Below are positions 52,719-57,865 of a stretch of 64,000 nucleotides of DNA, piece after piece. Position 1 is the stretch's first letter, and every line of letters starts with the position of its first letter. The DNA is from Conus ventricosus. Its lineage: Eukaryota; Mollusca; Gastropoda; Neogastropoda; Conidae. A program made the translations under genes and the position numbers. Location of the stretch: contig CM031600.1 in NCBI GenBank assembly GCA_018398815.1, forward strand, positions 53,097,380-53,161,379, read 5' to 3'. Below the pieces are notes generated by a model. It saw only the letters and a program-made list of their open reading frames with translations, was not told the origin of the DNA and ran no database searches.

Positions 52719-55700
52719 ATGTGTGTGTTTGTTTACATGTGCAAGCAGGAACCATGTAATTTTGACAAAGATAGACAAAACACAGACAGAAATGAAAAAA
52801 TATACAAAGTATGTGACCAACAGAAAGATGAAGATAAACAGAAAGTTTCTTCAAACTTACACAACAAAACCACCCCCTATAAAAAAAAAAAAATTTAATT
52901 ATAAAAAACCGAACTAAAGGAACTAGAGAACCCATCCTTTATCAAAAATGAAAACAAACGCACCTGCAGCCCCCTCTGCAGTGTCTGAATTTGTTTTGTT
53001 CTGTTTTCTCCGATCATCTCAATATCGGCGTAGTACAGGGCCTTGTGGTAGTCGGCAAGTCGCGCTGACAGTTCTCCCAGTGGGTTAGCTAGTGGCTCAC
53101 CTGTTGACACCATTGTTTCAAATCAAAAACATCAGCTTAGAGATGTCATCCCAGTTACTGGTGGGATGAAGGTAACAACATATTAATAACAATCATCATC
53201 ATTATTGCTGTAAAGGTTTTAATAATTCCTTTGTGGCATGTCGTGTTAGTTAAAACCAAGACCATCACAAACATTGCAACTTTGGCTTTGATCTCCTCTT
53301 CACGTCAAACCTGTTGTGAGTTCATGTAAAAGAAGGTATCTACAAGTTTATTAAGGACAGCCTTTGGACACTGTGGTAACGTTTTCCACAGGGGAGAGCT
53401 ATCTTACATTGTGCAACTATGCAATTATGTCATCAGTAGGAGGCTTTACATATGGTGTTTTGCATATGTTGAATCAGAGCAGACACCACTCAGTGACTGT
53501 GCTGCTCATTTTTAAAACCAGAACAGCGAACTCTGTGAAGGTAAACTGGTTAAACAAAACAAGTAGCCTGCTCATAACTATCAGTAAAAGTCCAACAAAA
53601 GCCAAATTCAAATCAGTTATTTTCCATGCAGCATAACCACAAACACAAATAGACACATATATACAAAACACATAAACAACATCCCTGAGGCAGGTAAGAG
53701 TAGGCTGTGCTGAAGGCACAGGCAATTTGGCTTAACAGACAATGTACGGAAATCTGCAATGGAGGCAGTCTGTGTCACAGTTCACATTCTGGGAGAGTGA
53801 ACCCTCAGGTGTCATGACACAGCTGCTGCTGGTGGGGGTGCCCAAAGTCATTTTGCTCTGTCAATCAGCTTCACACTAATTACACTTCAGTCAGAAAGAG
53901 AAAATGCCAGAACATGGGTGTGAAACAGAGCGCCTATAATGCACAGTCGATATCCTGATCGTTATCCTGTCATGCACTTCAAATCAAATCTTCGATTCTC
54001 TTATCAAGTTATCTAGAAAAGGTAACTCACTTTGCAATGGAAAGACAGGAGTTATCTTCCCCTCATTAAAAAAACAACAACACAACTACAGCCAAGGTGC
54101 CTTAAAAGTGCATAGAAAAAGCCATATGGGCAAAAAGACACAGCTGTATGGACATGTACTGTCCACTCTGGACAGCGTTTTACATTTTCGCGACCTAGTC
54201 ACCAGATTAGCACCAACAGAGCTGACAAGTTGCAAACTGCAAAAAGCAAAACATGTCAAGACTTGCCGGAACAAAGACTGCTAAATGAGCAATAAAAACA
54301 GCCATGAGAAAAAAAAAGCTGGATTCAAAGACAGAGACATGAAAGAAATGATTATTTGCACAGCAAAGCCAGAAGACAAAGTCCAAAGCATTCCATTGGG
54401 ACTACCAGAGAGGATGAAAATTAATCAAAAAAAAAAAAAAAAAATCCAGTGTTGAGAAGTGAATCACAATCCTGAGGTTCCTCTCTTCCTTCTCTTACTC
54501 AGGCGCACTGCCCACCACTTCTCATGCACACACCTCCACCATACCATCATCACCGATTCTCACCTGCATGGGAGTGCACTTGCAATGGTGGAGGCACAGC
54601 ATTGCCAGGAACAGCCTGACCTACACTGACACGTTCCATTAAATCCATCAGGATCTGTGAAACAGACAAAAGCAACAAAACCCACAGACATGACATTCTG
54701 TTCATTAGTGCTTTCTTGTTTTATTTCAATCCCCTTTGCAGATCCAAGGAACTTAGAACTACATATAAAGCTGCCAACTGATCAAAATAAAAGGACATCA
54801 TTGGCATAAATTGTATTTTTGTCATTATTTTATTCAGTATTTTTCAGAGTGGTATCTCTAATTTACTGTCCTGCTCAAAAGGCAAACTAAATATATATAA
54901 CAGTTCTGATTTTCCTGACACAGAAACAGGAATGTCACAGAACAGAAAAAAGGTTTTCTATATACAGATGGTTGTGTATTCTATTCTCCATGATCTGCCA
55001 ACTCTTTAAAAAACAAAACAAAAAAACTTCCCATAGCTTATTGGCTATTGGTCTGTAAATGGTCAGAGGTTTGCCATGTCTAGGGCACTGCATGATGGAA
55101 GGTGGACCCCATCCATCTCCTTCCAATGCCTTTATCTTCCCTGAACTGAATCAGGTACCCATTTTGCGCTGGGTGGACAGAGAGGGTTTCAAACAAACAA
55201 AAAAGTCCAACCCCAGGAGTGGTTGAAAGTCATGACCGTCAGCTTCGCAGCAAACCCTCAAGCAGTTGACAACGGGCCTCTTTGCTCCCACAGGCAGCTG
55301 TTTATCAGGTGCCAAAAGTGGCCATGCCAATCGGTGGGTTACTCACACCATGACCTCCATTTCCTGATATGAACACTGCCCTGTATGTGGTGTTAGTGAA
55401 TGTAGAACCTCAAAAATTAATAACTTCTCTCCTGTACAATACCATGAAGCCAATGTAACTCTTTCCCATCAATTTCTGTGCCATGTCTATCTGCTTTAAA
55501 ATCAGACTTTGCCATGTACAGCAATCTTTTAAATGTCACTGAGTTCTCATGTCTGAACACTCTCTGACTGGCGGCCAGCACCACTGTTTCTTCATTACAA
55601 CATTTCACTGTAGCATGACCTCTATCTATATGCCACATAAGCATTCTACATCCAAGGTTACACTTCTGTGATGAGATGTCATTGAGTTATCATGTCTGAA

Positions 55701-56199
55701 CACTCTCTGACTGGCGGCCAGCACCACTGCTTCTTCATTACACTGTAGCATGACCTCTATCTATATGCCACATAGGCATTCTACATCCAAGGTTACACTT
55801 CTGTGATAAGACAGCCAGCATCTCTGCAAAGCACCATTTACCACTTGACTCAAAGCAGAAGCTGGCTGGTGCTAAAAGATCCACAATAATGTGCTCCTAG
55901 TTTACCTGAATTGATGACATTCCAGTCAACAGTGATTTATCTGAAAAGCCTTTACATCTCAATTCTGCATGATATGAAGAGCTACCGAACAACAGTACTG
56001 ATGTAATGATATCAATTCAAAACATTCAATCAACAGAGTAGAAAACTGATCAGCATTCTAATTAGCAAATTACAATGTTCACCTGAATATCCTTCTCCAA
56101 AGCCTGCCTCCGAGCACCATCATTGGCAGCAGTGGCATATTCAATAGCTTGCAGGTACATTGCCACTCGTTCCTCCAGCAGACTGCTGGACACCGGATT
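7605..56199 (-). CDS. CC2D1: CC2D1/Lgd-like DM14-repeat protein, 14 exons (partial)
   Basis: Fourteen exons on the - strand join with consistent phase: 56199-56083, 54654-54564, 53100-52964, 50576-50486, 49538-49417, 47590-47500, 47186-47065, 46198-46087, 36206-36082, 22031-21975, 21536-21450, 18805-18231, 11414-11357, 7701-7605. Together they give about 627 codons: five DM14-like helical modules, each ending in a Gly-x-Pro/Val-Asp or PPP-type motif, then a Ser/Pro-rich linker and a helical segment resembling the region before the C2 domain in CC2D1A/B. Those proteins act in endosomal sorting through ESCRT-III/CHMP4 and modulate Notch and other signalling; they carry four DM14 domains and one C2. 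Here the start exon and the C2 domain were not found. The last exon ends on a perfect GTAAGT donor, so the gene continues to the left. A divergent paralogue or another DM14 protein is possible. Confidence 0.6.
7893..8770 (-). mobile_element. 3' end of a CR1/L2-type LINE
   Basis: Reading on the - strand, 8428-8123 encodes the typical C-terminus of a non-LTR reverse transcriptase with HLEERRAFIKPN and SFYPSSVRLWNSLPGAIKIA; upstream to about 8770 the same protein continues in broken frames. The 3' end is a GAA-type repeat at 7911-7893. The last 100 bases recur on the + strand at 19308-19408, showing that they share a 3' end. Confidence 0.7.
10347..10412. repeat. 22-bp tandem repeat, 3 copies
   Basis: Three perfect copies of AACAACACACCCTTAGACAA plus CA. 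Confidence 0.9.
11357..11414 (-). CDS. helical exon after the linker
   Basis: 58 bases, acceptor TATTTTCCAG, donor GAG/GTATGC. Encodes SETSCIEILKYERMQLDKE, an amphipathic helix. Entry and exit phases fit both neighbours. Confidence 0.55.
11436..11590. repeat. 52-bp tandem repeat, 3 copies
   Basis: Three head-to-tail copies starting at 11436, 11488 and 11540, each beginning TCTGAAATGAAAACATCACT. It starts about 20 bases upstream of the acceptor of the exon at 11414, so the repeat sits immediately beside an exon. Confidence 0.92.
12689..13675 (-). pseudogene. LINE ORF2 thumb region and RNase H domain
   Basis: 328 open codons. The first half includes LVRSKLDYGCAVYGSARPSY, the usual post-RT segment. 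The second half is RNase H: VFTDGSKSEDGVACAAY with the first Asp, SAELTALVLALK with the Glu, and LVLSDSLSALEAI with the third Asp. The terminal His/Asp motif follows in another frame. Confidence 0.85.
13640..14293 (-). pseudogene. LINE ORF2 reverse transcriptase domain, frameshifted
   Basis: Two overlapping open frames hold the fingers-palm motifs: GFRKYHSTVDHLIRLE, FFDLEKAYDTTW with the first catalytic Asp, and GVPQGSILSPALFSIKIND. The YVDD-type catalytic box is out of frame through an indel, but the second LINE copy shows it as LFVDDFAVYA. This element cannot encode an active enzyme as read. Confidence 0.8.
15063..15851 (-). pseudogene. LINE ORF2 endonuclease domain
   Basis: 262 open codons starting MDNTIFHWNIRGLNSNF. 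Carries the apurinic-like endonuclease motifs in order: HWNIRGL with its Asn, LQET with the metal-binding Glu, LLGDFNGHNPLWGS, and a terminal GSDHFPV. This enzyme nicks the target for target-primed reverse transcription. The frame breaks after residue 262 before the RT domain. Confidence 0.85.
16209..16556 (-). pseudogene. LINE ORF1 C-terminal part with zinc knuckle
   Basis: 115 open codons beginning in the copy 1 LINE. Contains Cys/His spacing of a CCHC knuckle (HDGPCKDPAHCANCGGDHP) followed by NCPLWIQE, typical of the nucleic-acid-binding ORF1 proteins of I and Jockey-type LINEs. The N-terminal part is missing. Confidence 0.75.
16774..17861. mobile_element. TA-flanked inverted-repeat DNA transposon
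   Basis: A 1088-bp element with 13-bp perfect terminal inverted repeats (CCGTAAAGTTCGG at the left, its complement at the right), flanked on both sides by TA. The subterminal regions carry several copies of ATAAGCCGC. No transposase was seen, so it is a non-autonomous element; TA targets are usual for Tc1/mariner-type and some other superfamilies. Confidence 0.8.
17862..18230. other. no gene seen
   Basis: Intronic spacer of the DM14 gene between the TA-flanked element and the linker exon; contains A-rich and T-rich patches only. Confidence 0.5.
18231..18805 (-). CDS. Ser/Pro-rich linker exon
   Basis: 575 bases, the longest exon of the gene, acceptor TTCGCCAG and a weak donor TAG/GTTTGT. Phase 0 entry; leaves two bases that the exon at 11414 completes. 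Encodes about 191 residues: a short helix (MSLAEELSAFLFENG), then a Ser-, Pro- and Asn-rich region likely to be disordered. Comparable low-complexity linkers separate the DM14 and C2 parts of CC2D1 proteins. The exact donor is uncertain. Confidence 0.6.
18864..18922. repeat. GA microsatellite
   Basis: Nearly perfect (GA)n of about 55 bases, preceded by an imperfect GACAGA stretch, located about 60 bases upstream of the linker exon acceptor on the - strand. Confidence 0.95.
19017..19847. mobile_element. inverted-repeat element with 6-bp target duplication
   Basis: 831 bp bounded by CAGGCATGAAA and TTTCATGCCTG, 11-bp perfect inverted ends, flanked on both sides by AATAAT. A GC-rich core follows the left end (GGCCCCCAG, GCACAGCCCCCTGA). 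Near the right end is a hairpin TCCGCCTTAGGCGGA. A LINE 3' end is inserted inside. No transposase was seen. Confidence 0.75.
19308..19408 (+). mobile_element. LINE 3' end nested in the 19.0-19.8 kb element
   Basis: On the + strand, CTACTCGTTTTTGAGTGAAC and the flanking 100 bases match the complement of 7893-7990, ending in the same GAAGAAGAAG tail. A severely 5'-truncated copy of the CR1/L2-type LINE. Confidence 0.8.
20228..21115. mobile_element. TTAA-flanked non-autonomous element, piggyBac-type
   Basis: 888 bp with 12-bp inverted ends TTAACTCATTGC and GCAATGAGTTAA. TTAA targets and ends of this form are typical of piggyBac-type elements. A strong hairpin lies 16 bases inside the left end. 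A short open frame at 20487-20762 on the + strand has no recognised domain. Confidence 0.7.
20244..20313. repeat. 27-bp inverted repeat with 16-base loop
   Basis: Left arm 20244-20270 (TCGTCGATCACCTGGCCGAC...) and right arm 20287-20313 pair at 26 of 27 positions. Confidence 0.95.
21450..21536 (-). CDS. module E tail and linker exon
   Basis: 87 bases (29 codons), acceptor TTGACTAG, donor CAT/GTAAGA, phase 0. Encodes VPPPPSEQTPTTEEEARLLT and a short acidic linker. The PPPP directly completes the DM14 motif begun in the previous exon. Confidence 0.7.
21975..22031 (-). CDS. DM14-like module E, second-half exon
   Basis: 57 bases (19 codons), acceptor TATTTTTGCAG, donor CAG/GTGAGG, phase 0 at both ends. 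Encodes GLQSLLHAVDKGETVDMTQ; together with the exon at 36206 and the VPPPP of the next exon it forms a complete DM14 module. Confidence 0.75.
22185..22260. repeat. short repeat shared with 44983-45040
   Basis: CCCATCTTCTGTGCC followed by ACCCACACTGTTCATTC occurs here and, with few changes, at 44983-45040; in both places a related SINE follows a few hundred bases to the right. Confidence 0.65.
22625..22965 (-). mobile_element. tRNA-derived SINE, copy 1
   Basis: Read on the - strand, a tRNA-like head with a B-box-like GGTTTGATTCC at about 22892-22882 is followed by a body sharing TGACCAGCATTGCAGTTTCT with the copy at 45285-45605 and a tail rich in CATCATC. The A box is degenerate. Confidence 0.6.
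22966..23700. other. no gene seen
   Basis: Intronic sequence of the DM14 gene between module E halves. Short open stretches on both strands have no recognisable domain. Confidence 0.45.
23720..26900. repeat. satellite with a unit of about 370 bp, 7-8 copies
   Basis: Units contain, in order, CTCATCTGTTCACTACTCAT, TTTTCCCCTTATACC, GATGTCATTACATTTTGATT, TAATGAAATGACTGTTTTGG, GCAGCTCATCAAACC, GGACATCATACAAACATCTG and CTTTGGGGGTACCCC. The last motif recurs at about 25211, 25591, 25963 and 26331, giving a spacing of 368-380. The central copies are nearly identical; copies at both edges (23.7-24.4 and 26.6-26.9 kb) are strongly diverged. Confidence 0.92.
27286..27483 (-). pseudogene. piggyBac transposase C-terminal Cys-rich domain
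   Basis: Open for 65 codons. CRVC, CPSC, CYPQC spacing with HTKF matches the zinc-binding C-terminal domain that contacts the transposon ends in piggyBac transposases. Confidence 0.8.
27767..28451 (-). other. intron of the piggyBac-like gene, filled by CA repeats
   Basis: Donor CAA/GTAAGTTC and acceptor CTATTTCAG/ATC join two piggyBac coding pieces in phase 0. The 685-bp intron is mostly (CA)n and its variants. Confidence 0.65.
27816..28325. repeat. CA microsatellite, interrupted, about 500 bp
   Basis: Runs of CACACA alternate with a secondary repeat of about 60 bases containing ATAAACAATGACACACAAAT, CACATAGAAG and ACAGAGGTGCA-like pieces. It produces long spurious open frames on both strands. 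Confidence 0.95.
29191..31080. other. unique sequence, then a repeat-related block
   Basis: 29191-30110 holds AT-rich sequence with no gene. 30240-31080 (and 35080-35955 in the other copy) resembles 43560-44128: both contain GAGTGCAGCC(A/G)GTGCA-type sequence, AAAAGGAGAAAACTGATT and a right end like GCATTTGTTTGGACAGGTAA. Open stretches on the - strand here are not recognised as protein. Confidence 0.5.
31197..31310 (-). pseudogene. broken copy of the module E exon
   Basis: Counterpart of the exon at 36082-36206 in the left duplicate. It is about 11 bases shorter owing to scattered single-base deletions, which destroy the frame; the donor has also lost a base (GAAGTAAAC instead of GAAGGTAAAC). 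If the duplication is real, this exon must be skipped; if it is an assembly artefact, it is an uncorrected read of the same exon. Confidence 0.7.
31868..32010. repeat. 29-bp minisatellite, 5 copies
   Basis: Units of ATGTTAGTGCACACTTTGTT followed by CTGAAAAA. The duplicate lies at 36786-36915. Confidence 0.88.
32440..32465 (+). repeat. poly-G run
   Basis: About 26 G, flanked by ATCAATCAA and CATATAGAACAAGG; the equivalent run in the other copy is at 37346-37370. Confidence 0.95.
32757..33290 (-). mobile_element. I-clade LINE 3' end, 535 bp
   Basis: TTATC tail at 32757-32770, then sequence matching 11974-12510 of LINE copy 1. It stops abruptly at the duplication junction rather than at a normal 5' truncation. 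Confidence 0.85.
33463..33720 (-). pseudogene. piggyBac transposase N-terminal fragment, duplicate copy
   Basis: 85 codons beginning MADQRRSSTRRPVLKG, followed by the acidic stretch EDFQASGDSDSDEGETDG. Acidic, Ser/Asp-rich N-termini are usual for piggyBac transposases. The TTAA end lies at 33971-33974. The rest of the transposase is not in this copy, because the duplication starts inside the gene. Confidence 0.65.
36082..36206 (-). CDS. DM14-like module E, first-half exon (intact copy)
   Basis: 125 bases, acceptor TCTTTACAG, donor AAG/GTAAAC, phase 1 entry and phase 0 exit. Encodes RLRCNQYKLEALKAKRSGNT and ends QHMRIVK, the strongest resemblance to canonical DM14 domains. It lies in the right-hand copy of the 4.8-kb duplication; the left-hand copy at about 31197-31310 carries several deletions. 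Confidence 0.75.
37095..37665 (+). pseudogene. unidentified coding-like sequence in the duplication
   Basis: Two + strand open pieces on either side of a poly-G run. The first ends LVLEELQRIMEQQRAANERK at a GTAAGG donor-like site (37286); the second includes MLQEMFHTKTEKMNALKLQI and an acidic SFLEEHTGEGQKPVYKQEPD tail. Composition and helix content look like protein, but I recognise no domain. The same pieces occur at 32157-32750. A transposon-derived ORF is most likely. It is on the opposite strand to the DM14 gene. Confidence 0.35.
37667..42850 (-). mobile_element. I-clade LINE, copy 2, more complete but error-rich
   Basis: Same order as copy 1: TTATC tail, RNase H (SDASVYSAELTAL near 38570-38530), RT with an intact LFVDDFAVYA box (39530-39500), GVGTTLSDVHEQ-type linker, endonuclease (to about 41490), zinc-knuckle ORF1 (about 42180-41830), plus additional ORF1 upstream with RVQLSSVPIEVL and a VWQVTLGP motif near 42600. 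Single-base indels break every domain. The 5' limit between 42850 and 43560 is uncertain. Confidence 0.85.
42851..43560. other. GC-richer interval, possibly LINE 5' UTR
   Basis: More GC than its surroundings. Open frames occur on both strands (43066-43402) without recognised domains. Its position directly upstream of the LINE ORF1 suggests a 5' UTR with promoter, which is inference only. Confidence 0.3.
43560..44128. mobile_element. member of the TTTGTTTGGACAGGTAAGTAT family, right end at 44103
   Basis: Ends GGCATTTGTTTGGACAGGTA at 44104-44123. Body shares GAGGAAAAGGAGAAAACTGA with the blocks near 30.9 and 35.75 kb. The left end was not found. Confidence 0.5.
44171..44420. mobile_element. 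short inverted-repeat element, about 250 bp
   Basis: Left end ATACTTACCTGTCCAAACA, right end GTTAGGACAGGTAAGTAT, inverted relative to one another. The body is close to the element at 49051-49291, including TAATCCTGATG and GTGCAGATAAGGC. No coding capacity. Confidence 0.75.
44477..44660. repeat. 45-bp minisatellite, about 4 copies
   Basis: Unit ATTCAACCTACACATACACA then GTACATATACACTTATATAA and TCAAA, four nearly perfect copies. The multiple-of-three period keeps frames open. Confidence 0.95.
44983..45040. repeat. short repeat shared with 22185-22260
   Basis: CCCATCTTCTGTGCC and ACCCACACTGCTCATTC in the same order as the earlier copy. Confidence 0.65.
45136..45161 (+). ncRNA. hammerhead-ribozyme-like core, relic of a Penelope-like element
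   Basis: CTGAAGA, then a five-pair stem GACCT/AGGTT closed by AAG, then GAAAC. This matches the conserved CUGANGA...GAAA core with stem II as it occurs in Penelope-like retroelement ends. Stems I and III could not be settled by eye, so activity is not claimed. Confidence 0.35.
45285..45605 (-). mobile_element. tRNA-derived SINE, copy 2
   Basis: On the - strand, an A-box-like TGGCGAAGTGATTAGCATC at about 45596-45578 and a B box GGTTCGATTCCCATC at about 45555-45541, then a body matching the copy at 22625-22965, with a CATC-rich tail. The head resembles a tRNA but does not fold into a full cloverleaf. Confidence 0.7.
45606..46086. other. no gene seen
   Basis: Intronic; AT-rich and CA-rich low-complexity stretches around 45640-45820. 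Confidence 0.5.
46087..46198 (-). CDS. DM14-like module D, second-half exon
   Basis: 112 bases, acceptor CATTCCAG, donor CCAG/GTATGA. Encodes MLTQVLQDYEAGKPLDMSSC and a longer tail SLADIERLADEAGVP. The GKPLD motif is typical of DM14 domain ends. One base is left, completed by the exon at 36206. Confidence 0.7.
46199..47064. other. no gene seen
   Basis: Intron between the halves of DM14 module D; A-rich with an AAAAGA-type purine tract at 46540-46660. Confidence 0.55.
47065..47186 (-). CDS. DM14-like module D, first-half exon with altered donor
   Basis: 122 bases, the same length and phases as the module C first-half exon. Acceptor is ATGTACCAG with a poor pyrimidine tract. Encodes TEQYRTTVELLTKMSGLSAR and ends KEKEKQLQ. 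At the expected phase-0 exit the sequence is CAG/CTAACG rather than CAG/GTAACG, so the donor dinucleotide is missing; a fallback GT follows 15 bases later but would change the phase. A single base error would explain this. Confidence 0.55.
47500..47590 (-). CDS. DM14-like module C, second-half exon
   Basis: 91 bases, acceptor CTTTCCAG, donor TTCC/GTAAGT. Encodes KLDYLLKRAENNIPIYKKDL then PCSPALG. The usual PPP has become PCSP. One base is left for the next exon. Confidence 0.65.
47656..47686. repeat. CA microsatellite
   Basis: (CA)n of about 30 bases in the intron just upstream of the module C second-half exon. A longer interrupted CA tract lies at 48263-48325. Confidence 0.95.
48484..49012. 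mobile_element. inverted-repeat element, about 530 bp
   Basis: Left end ATACTTACCTGTCCAAACAA at 48484 and right end GCATTTGTTTGGACAGGTGT at 48993-49012 are inverted copies. The body contains TTCCCATGAAAAG near the left end, the complement of the right-side sequence in other members. Confidence 0.7.
49051..49291. mobile_element. short inverted-repeat element, about 240 bp
   Basis: Left end TATACTTACTGTCCACGAAC, right end GGCATTTGTTTGGACAGGTA. Body with TCACTCCTGTTGGCTTG and TTTTATGGGAATTCTGATG, shared with 35.8-35.95 kb and 31.0 kb. Ends about 125 bases from the module C first-half exon. Confidence 0.75.
49417..49538 (-). CDS. DM14-like module C, first-half exon
   Basis: 122 bases, acceptor TCTTTAG, donor GAG/GTATGT. 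Encodes ITERIALYYQAIELAEDEQ and ends KTLKNGVE. Phase 1 entry, phase 0 exit. Confidence 0.7.
49790..50018 (-). mobile_element. I-clade LINE 3' end, about 225 bp
   Basis: TTATC tail adjoining a GA microsatellite, then GTTGCTTATAGCCCAGCC-type sequence matching 11978-12200. Truncated before any coding part. Confidence 0.8.
50090..50165. repeat. GA microsatellite, interrupted
   Basis: Purine-only GAGAGA with a few C interruptions, right of the truncated LINE end. Confidence 0.9.
50486..50576 (-). CDS. DM14-like module B, second-half exon
   Basis: 91 bases, acceptor GTGTGCAG, donor GATG/GTATGT. Encodes VIQKLQEKAQAGYPIRAEEI followed by PPPVPIP, matching the conserved Gly-x-Pro-Ile...IPPPV tail of DM14 domains. 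Same length as the second halves of modules A and C. Confidence 0.75.
50640..52300. other. AT-rich intronic interval, no gene settled
   Basis: Long intron between module B halves. 51050-52250 has the look of decayed coding sequence on the - strand with many stops, possibly an old retroelement, but no motif is clear. Confidence 0.3.
52339..52560 (-). pseudogene. unidentified coding-like fragment
   Basis: Read on the - strand, about 75 codons are open with a protein-like run ending SDAMKPLKERVL and a stop. It includes FLGVQIERSICKSKG and LQPFSNIVTLPIPSNNVD. No splice sites match the DM14 gene phase. Could be the end of a retroelement ORF. Confidence 0.3.
52600..52728. repeat. GT microsatellite
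   Basis: Two long perfect (GT)n blocks (52649-52676 and 52684-52716) inside a GT-rich stretch, 240 bases from the module B first-half exon. Confidence 0.95.
52964..53100 (-). CDS. DM14-like module B, first-half exon
   Basis: 137 bases, acceptor TCAACAG, donor CAG/GTGCGT. Encodes LGELSARLADYHKALYYAD and ends QTLQRGLQ. The clearest DM14-1-type match in the gene. Begins with two bases completing the preceding codon and ends in phase 0. Confidence 0.75.
53101..54563. other. intronic, no gene seen
   Basis: Intron between modules A and B. Nothing recognised apart from an A run at 54428-54443. Confidence 0.5.
54564..54654 (-). CDS. DM14-like module A, second-half exon
   Basis: 91 bases, acceptor TTTCACAG, donor GCAG/GTGAGA. 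Encodes ILMDLMERVSVGQAV and a VPPPL motif, the usual end of a DM14 module. Leaves one base, which the next exon completes. Confidence 0.7.
54655..55530. other. intronic, no gene seen
   Basis: First part of the intron between the halves of module A; AT-rich, no motif. Confidence 0.5.
55541..55808. repeat. direct duplication of about 130 bp
   Basis: Two copies (55541-55672, 55686-55808) sharing TCATGTCTGAACACTCTCTG, GGCGGCCAGCACCACTG and CCACATA(A/G)GCATTCTACATC; the second has lost about 9 bases (ACATTTC region). Confidence 0.93.
56083..56199 (-). CDS. DM14-like module A, first-half exon
   Basis: 117 bases, phase 0 at both ends, acceptor TCTCACAG, donor CAG/GTGAAC. Encodes SLLEERVAMYLQAIEYATAA and ends EKDIQ, the paired helices at the start of a DM14 module. 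An upstream short candidate, ending ATACAG/GTAATA near 57041 and also phase 0, might precede it but lacks a clear acceptor. Confidence 0.7.
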
Positions 56200-57260
56200 C
56201 TGTGAGACCCCCCCAAATCAAAACTCTTCATCAATGCACATCATCATCCTGCCACTCTGTAAGATGTCTAGATCTGAGATATTTGGATTCCTTTACAAAT
56301 CTGTGCATAAATTTTCTCTGGCTCATGGCACCTTTGTCCCCCAACCTTCTCTCCACTCCCCCAACCTCCCATCCAAACACTTCATGCACATGCACCAATG
56401 CACAGGATCTAAATTGATCTTTTTTCATCTTTAGCTCTCCAGCTGGTGAAATACTGAAGCTTTGAAAAAGATGACCAAAAGGTTGTCAAACAACAAATAC
56501 AAAACAACTAAACAAACAATGATCCGCTTCTGAATTGTTTACTCATGAATTCTTAACCATTCCAGCAGCTAATGGAGACCAAGCAAGCTTTTTCCTCACC
56601 CCTCTATAGTTATGCTATGACGACATGATTATCATTACTTAACCTTTTTTTTCTGTCAAATTTGATTTGACACACTCTGAAAATCTTAAGCCAAAATTAC
56701 ACACCCGCAGGTCAAAAAATCATTAATTAAACACACACAAAAAAGTGGTAAATTGTGATCAAGATGAGGACTATTTTCATGCTGGGTGATCGATTAAGCA
56801 GCCATCACACAAGAATGACATGTCTAGTAAGCAGAGAGCAGCTGAATGCGGCAATGATAAGAGCATGCTGAAGTGTGTGGGGGCTGCTGTATTGGTGCTA
56901 CCAGTTCCATGGCATATTGGCCATGTTCCAGCTCTAGGATGTTTAATGTACAGGCTGAGTTGATCTGATACACTTGCAAGTTGCATGTGGGCCTGCTGAC
57001 AGGAGAGGTCTGTCGGAGTAGTCACCAAGCTGTTGTATTACCTGTATAACTTCTGGATCCACTGGTCCATGTGTGTACATGTGCATGTGAGTGTGTGGCT
57101 GTCTATGTACATATTTAAGAGACAGACAGACTGAGGCAGAGAGAGAGGCAAATACAGAAATACAGAGACAAATATACAGACACAAAGACTGAAACTGTGA
57201 CTAGTGTGAGAGAGAGGGAGGACAGAGAGTGAGAGAGAGACAGAAAGACAGAGAAAGACT
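56200..57260. other. upstream of module A, no certain exon
   Basis: Should contain upstream exons of the DM14 gene on the - strand. A possible exon end (GTGGATCCAGAAGTTATACAG before GTAATA, near 57041) fits the phase but has no clear start. Confidence 0.3.
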
Positions 57261-57261
57261 G

Positions 57262-57266
<5 letters not shown>

Positions 57267-57334
<68 letters not shown>

Positions 57335-57338
57335 TGTC
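57267..57338. repeat. GT microsatellite
   Basis: About 60 bases of perfect (GT)n, then GGTGTGTGTGTC. Confidence 0.95.
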
Positions 57339-57404
57339 ACACAACCTTGTCAGTACAACCTTGAGTTAATCTGACAATAAATTGGTTTCAGTCAGTCAGT
57401 GTGT

Positions 57405-57405
57405 A

Positions 57406-57491
<86 letters not shown>
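57405..57491. repeat. GA microsatellite
   Basis: About 80 bases of perfect (GA)n after a short GT stretch. Confidence 0.95.
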
Positions 57492-57492
<1 letters not shown>

Positions 57493-57865
57493 ATATATAC
57501 CTGTAGCCAAATCAACACCACCTGCATTGCCAACTCCGAAGTAGTAGTAGTGCACCTCAATGATCATGCATGATTTAAACAAAAATTCAAAACAAGATTT
57601 CAGTATTTTGTACTGAAGATAAAGGTCCATGCAAACTGGTGAAATACAGACTTGTCACTCAAGCAAACAGCATACCACAAAATACTCATGAACTGAACAA
57701 ACAAATCGGGGAGGGTATACAGATCTGCCCATTGCCTTCTTCAACTTCATCTTCTCTACCTTTATAACTGAATGAAGTCCACTAGTTCAGAATCCAAACT
57801 GTCCACTGCTCTGCTTTATACAGTGAATATGATTCTTAAACTCACATTGCAGGCTGACCTCCGAT

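Noticed and set aside
57030..57060. Additional upstream exon of the DM14 gene
   Set aside because: The donor and phase fit, but no acceptor or clear length could be assigned, so it is mentioned only as a possibility.
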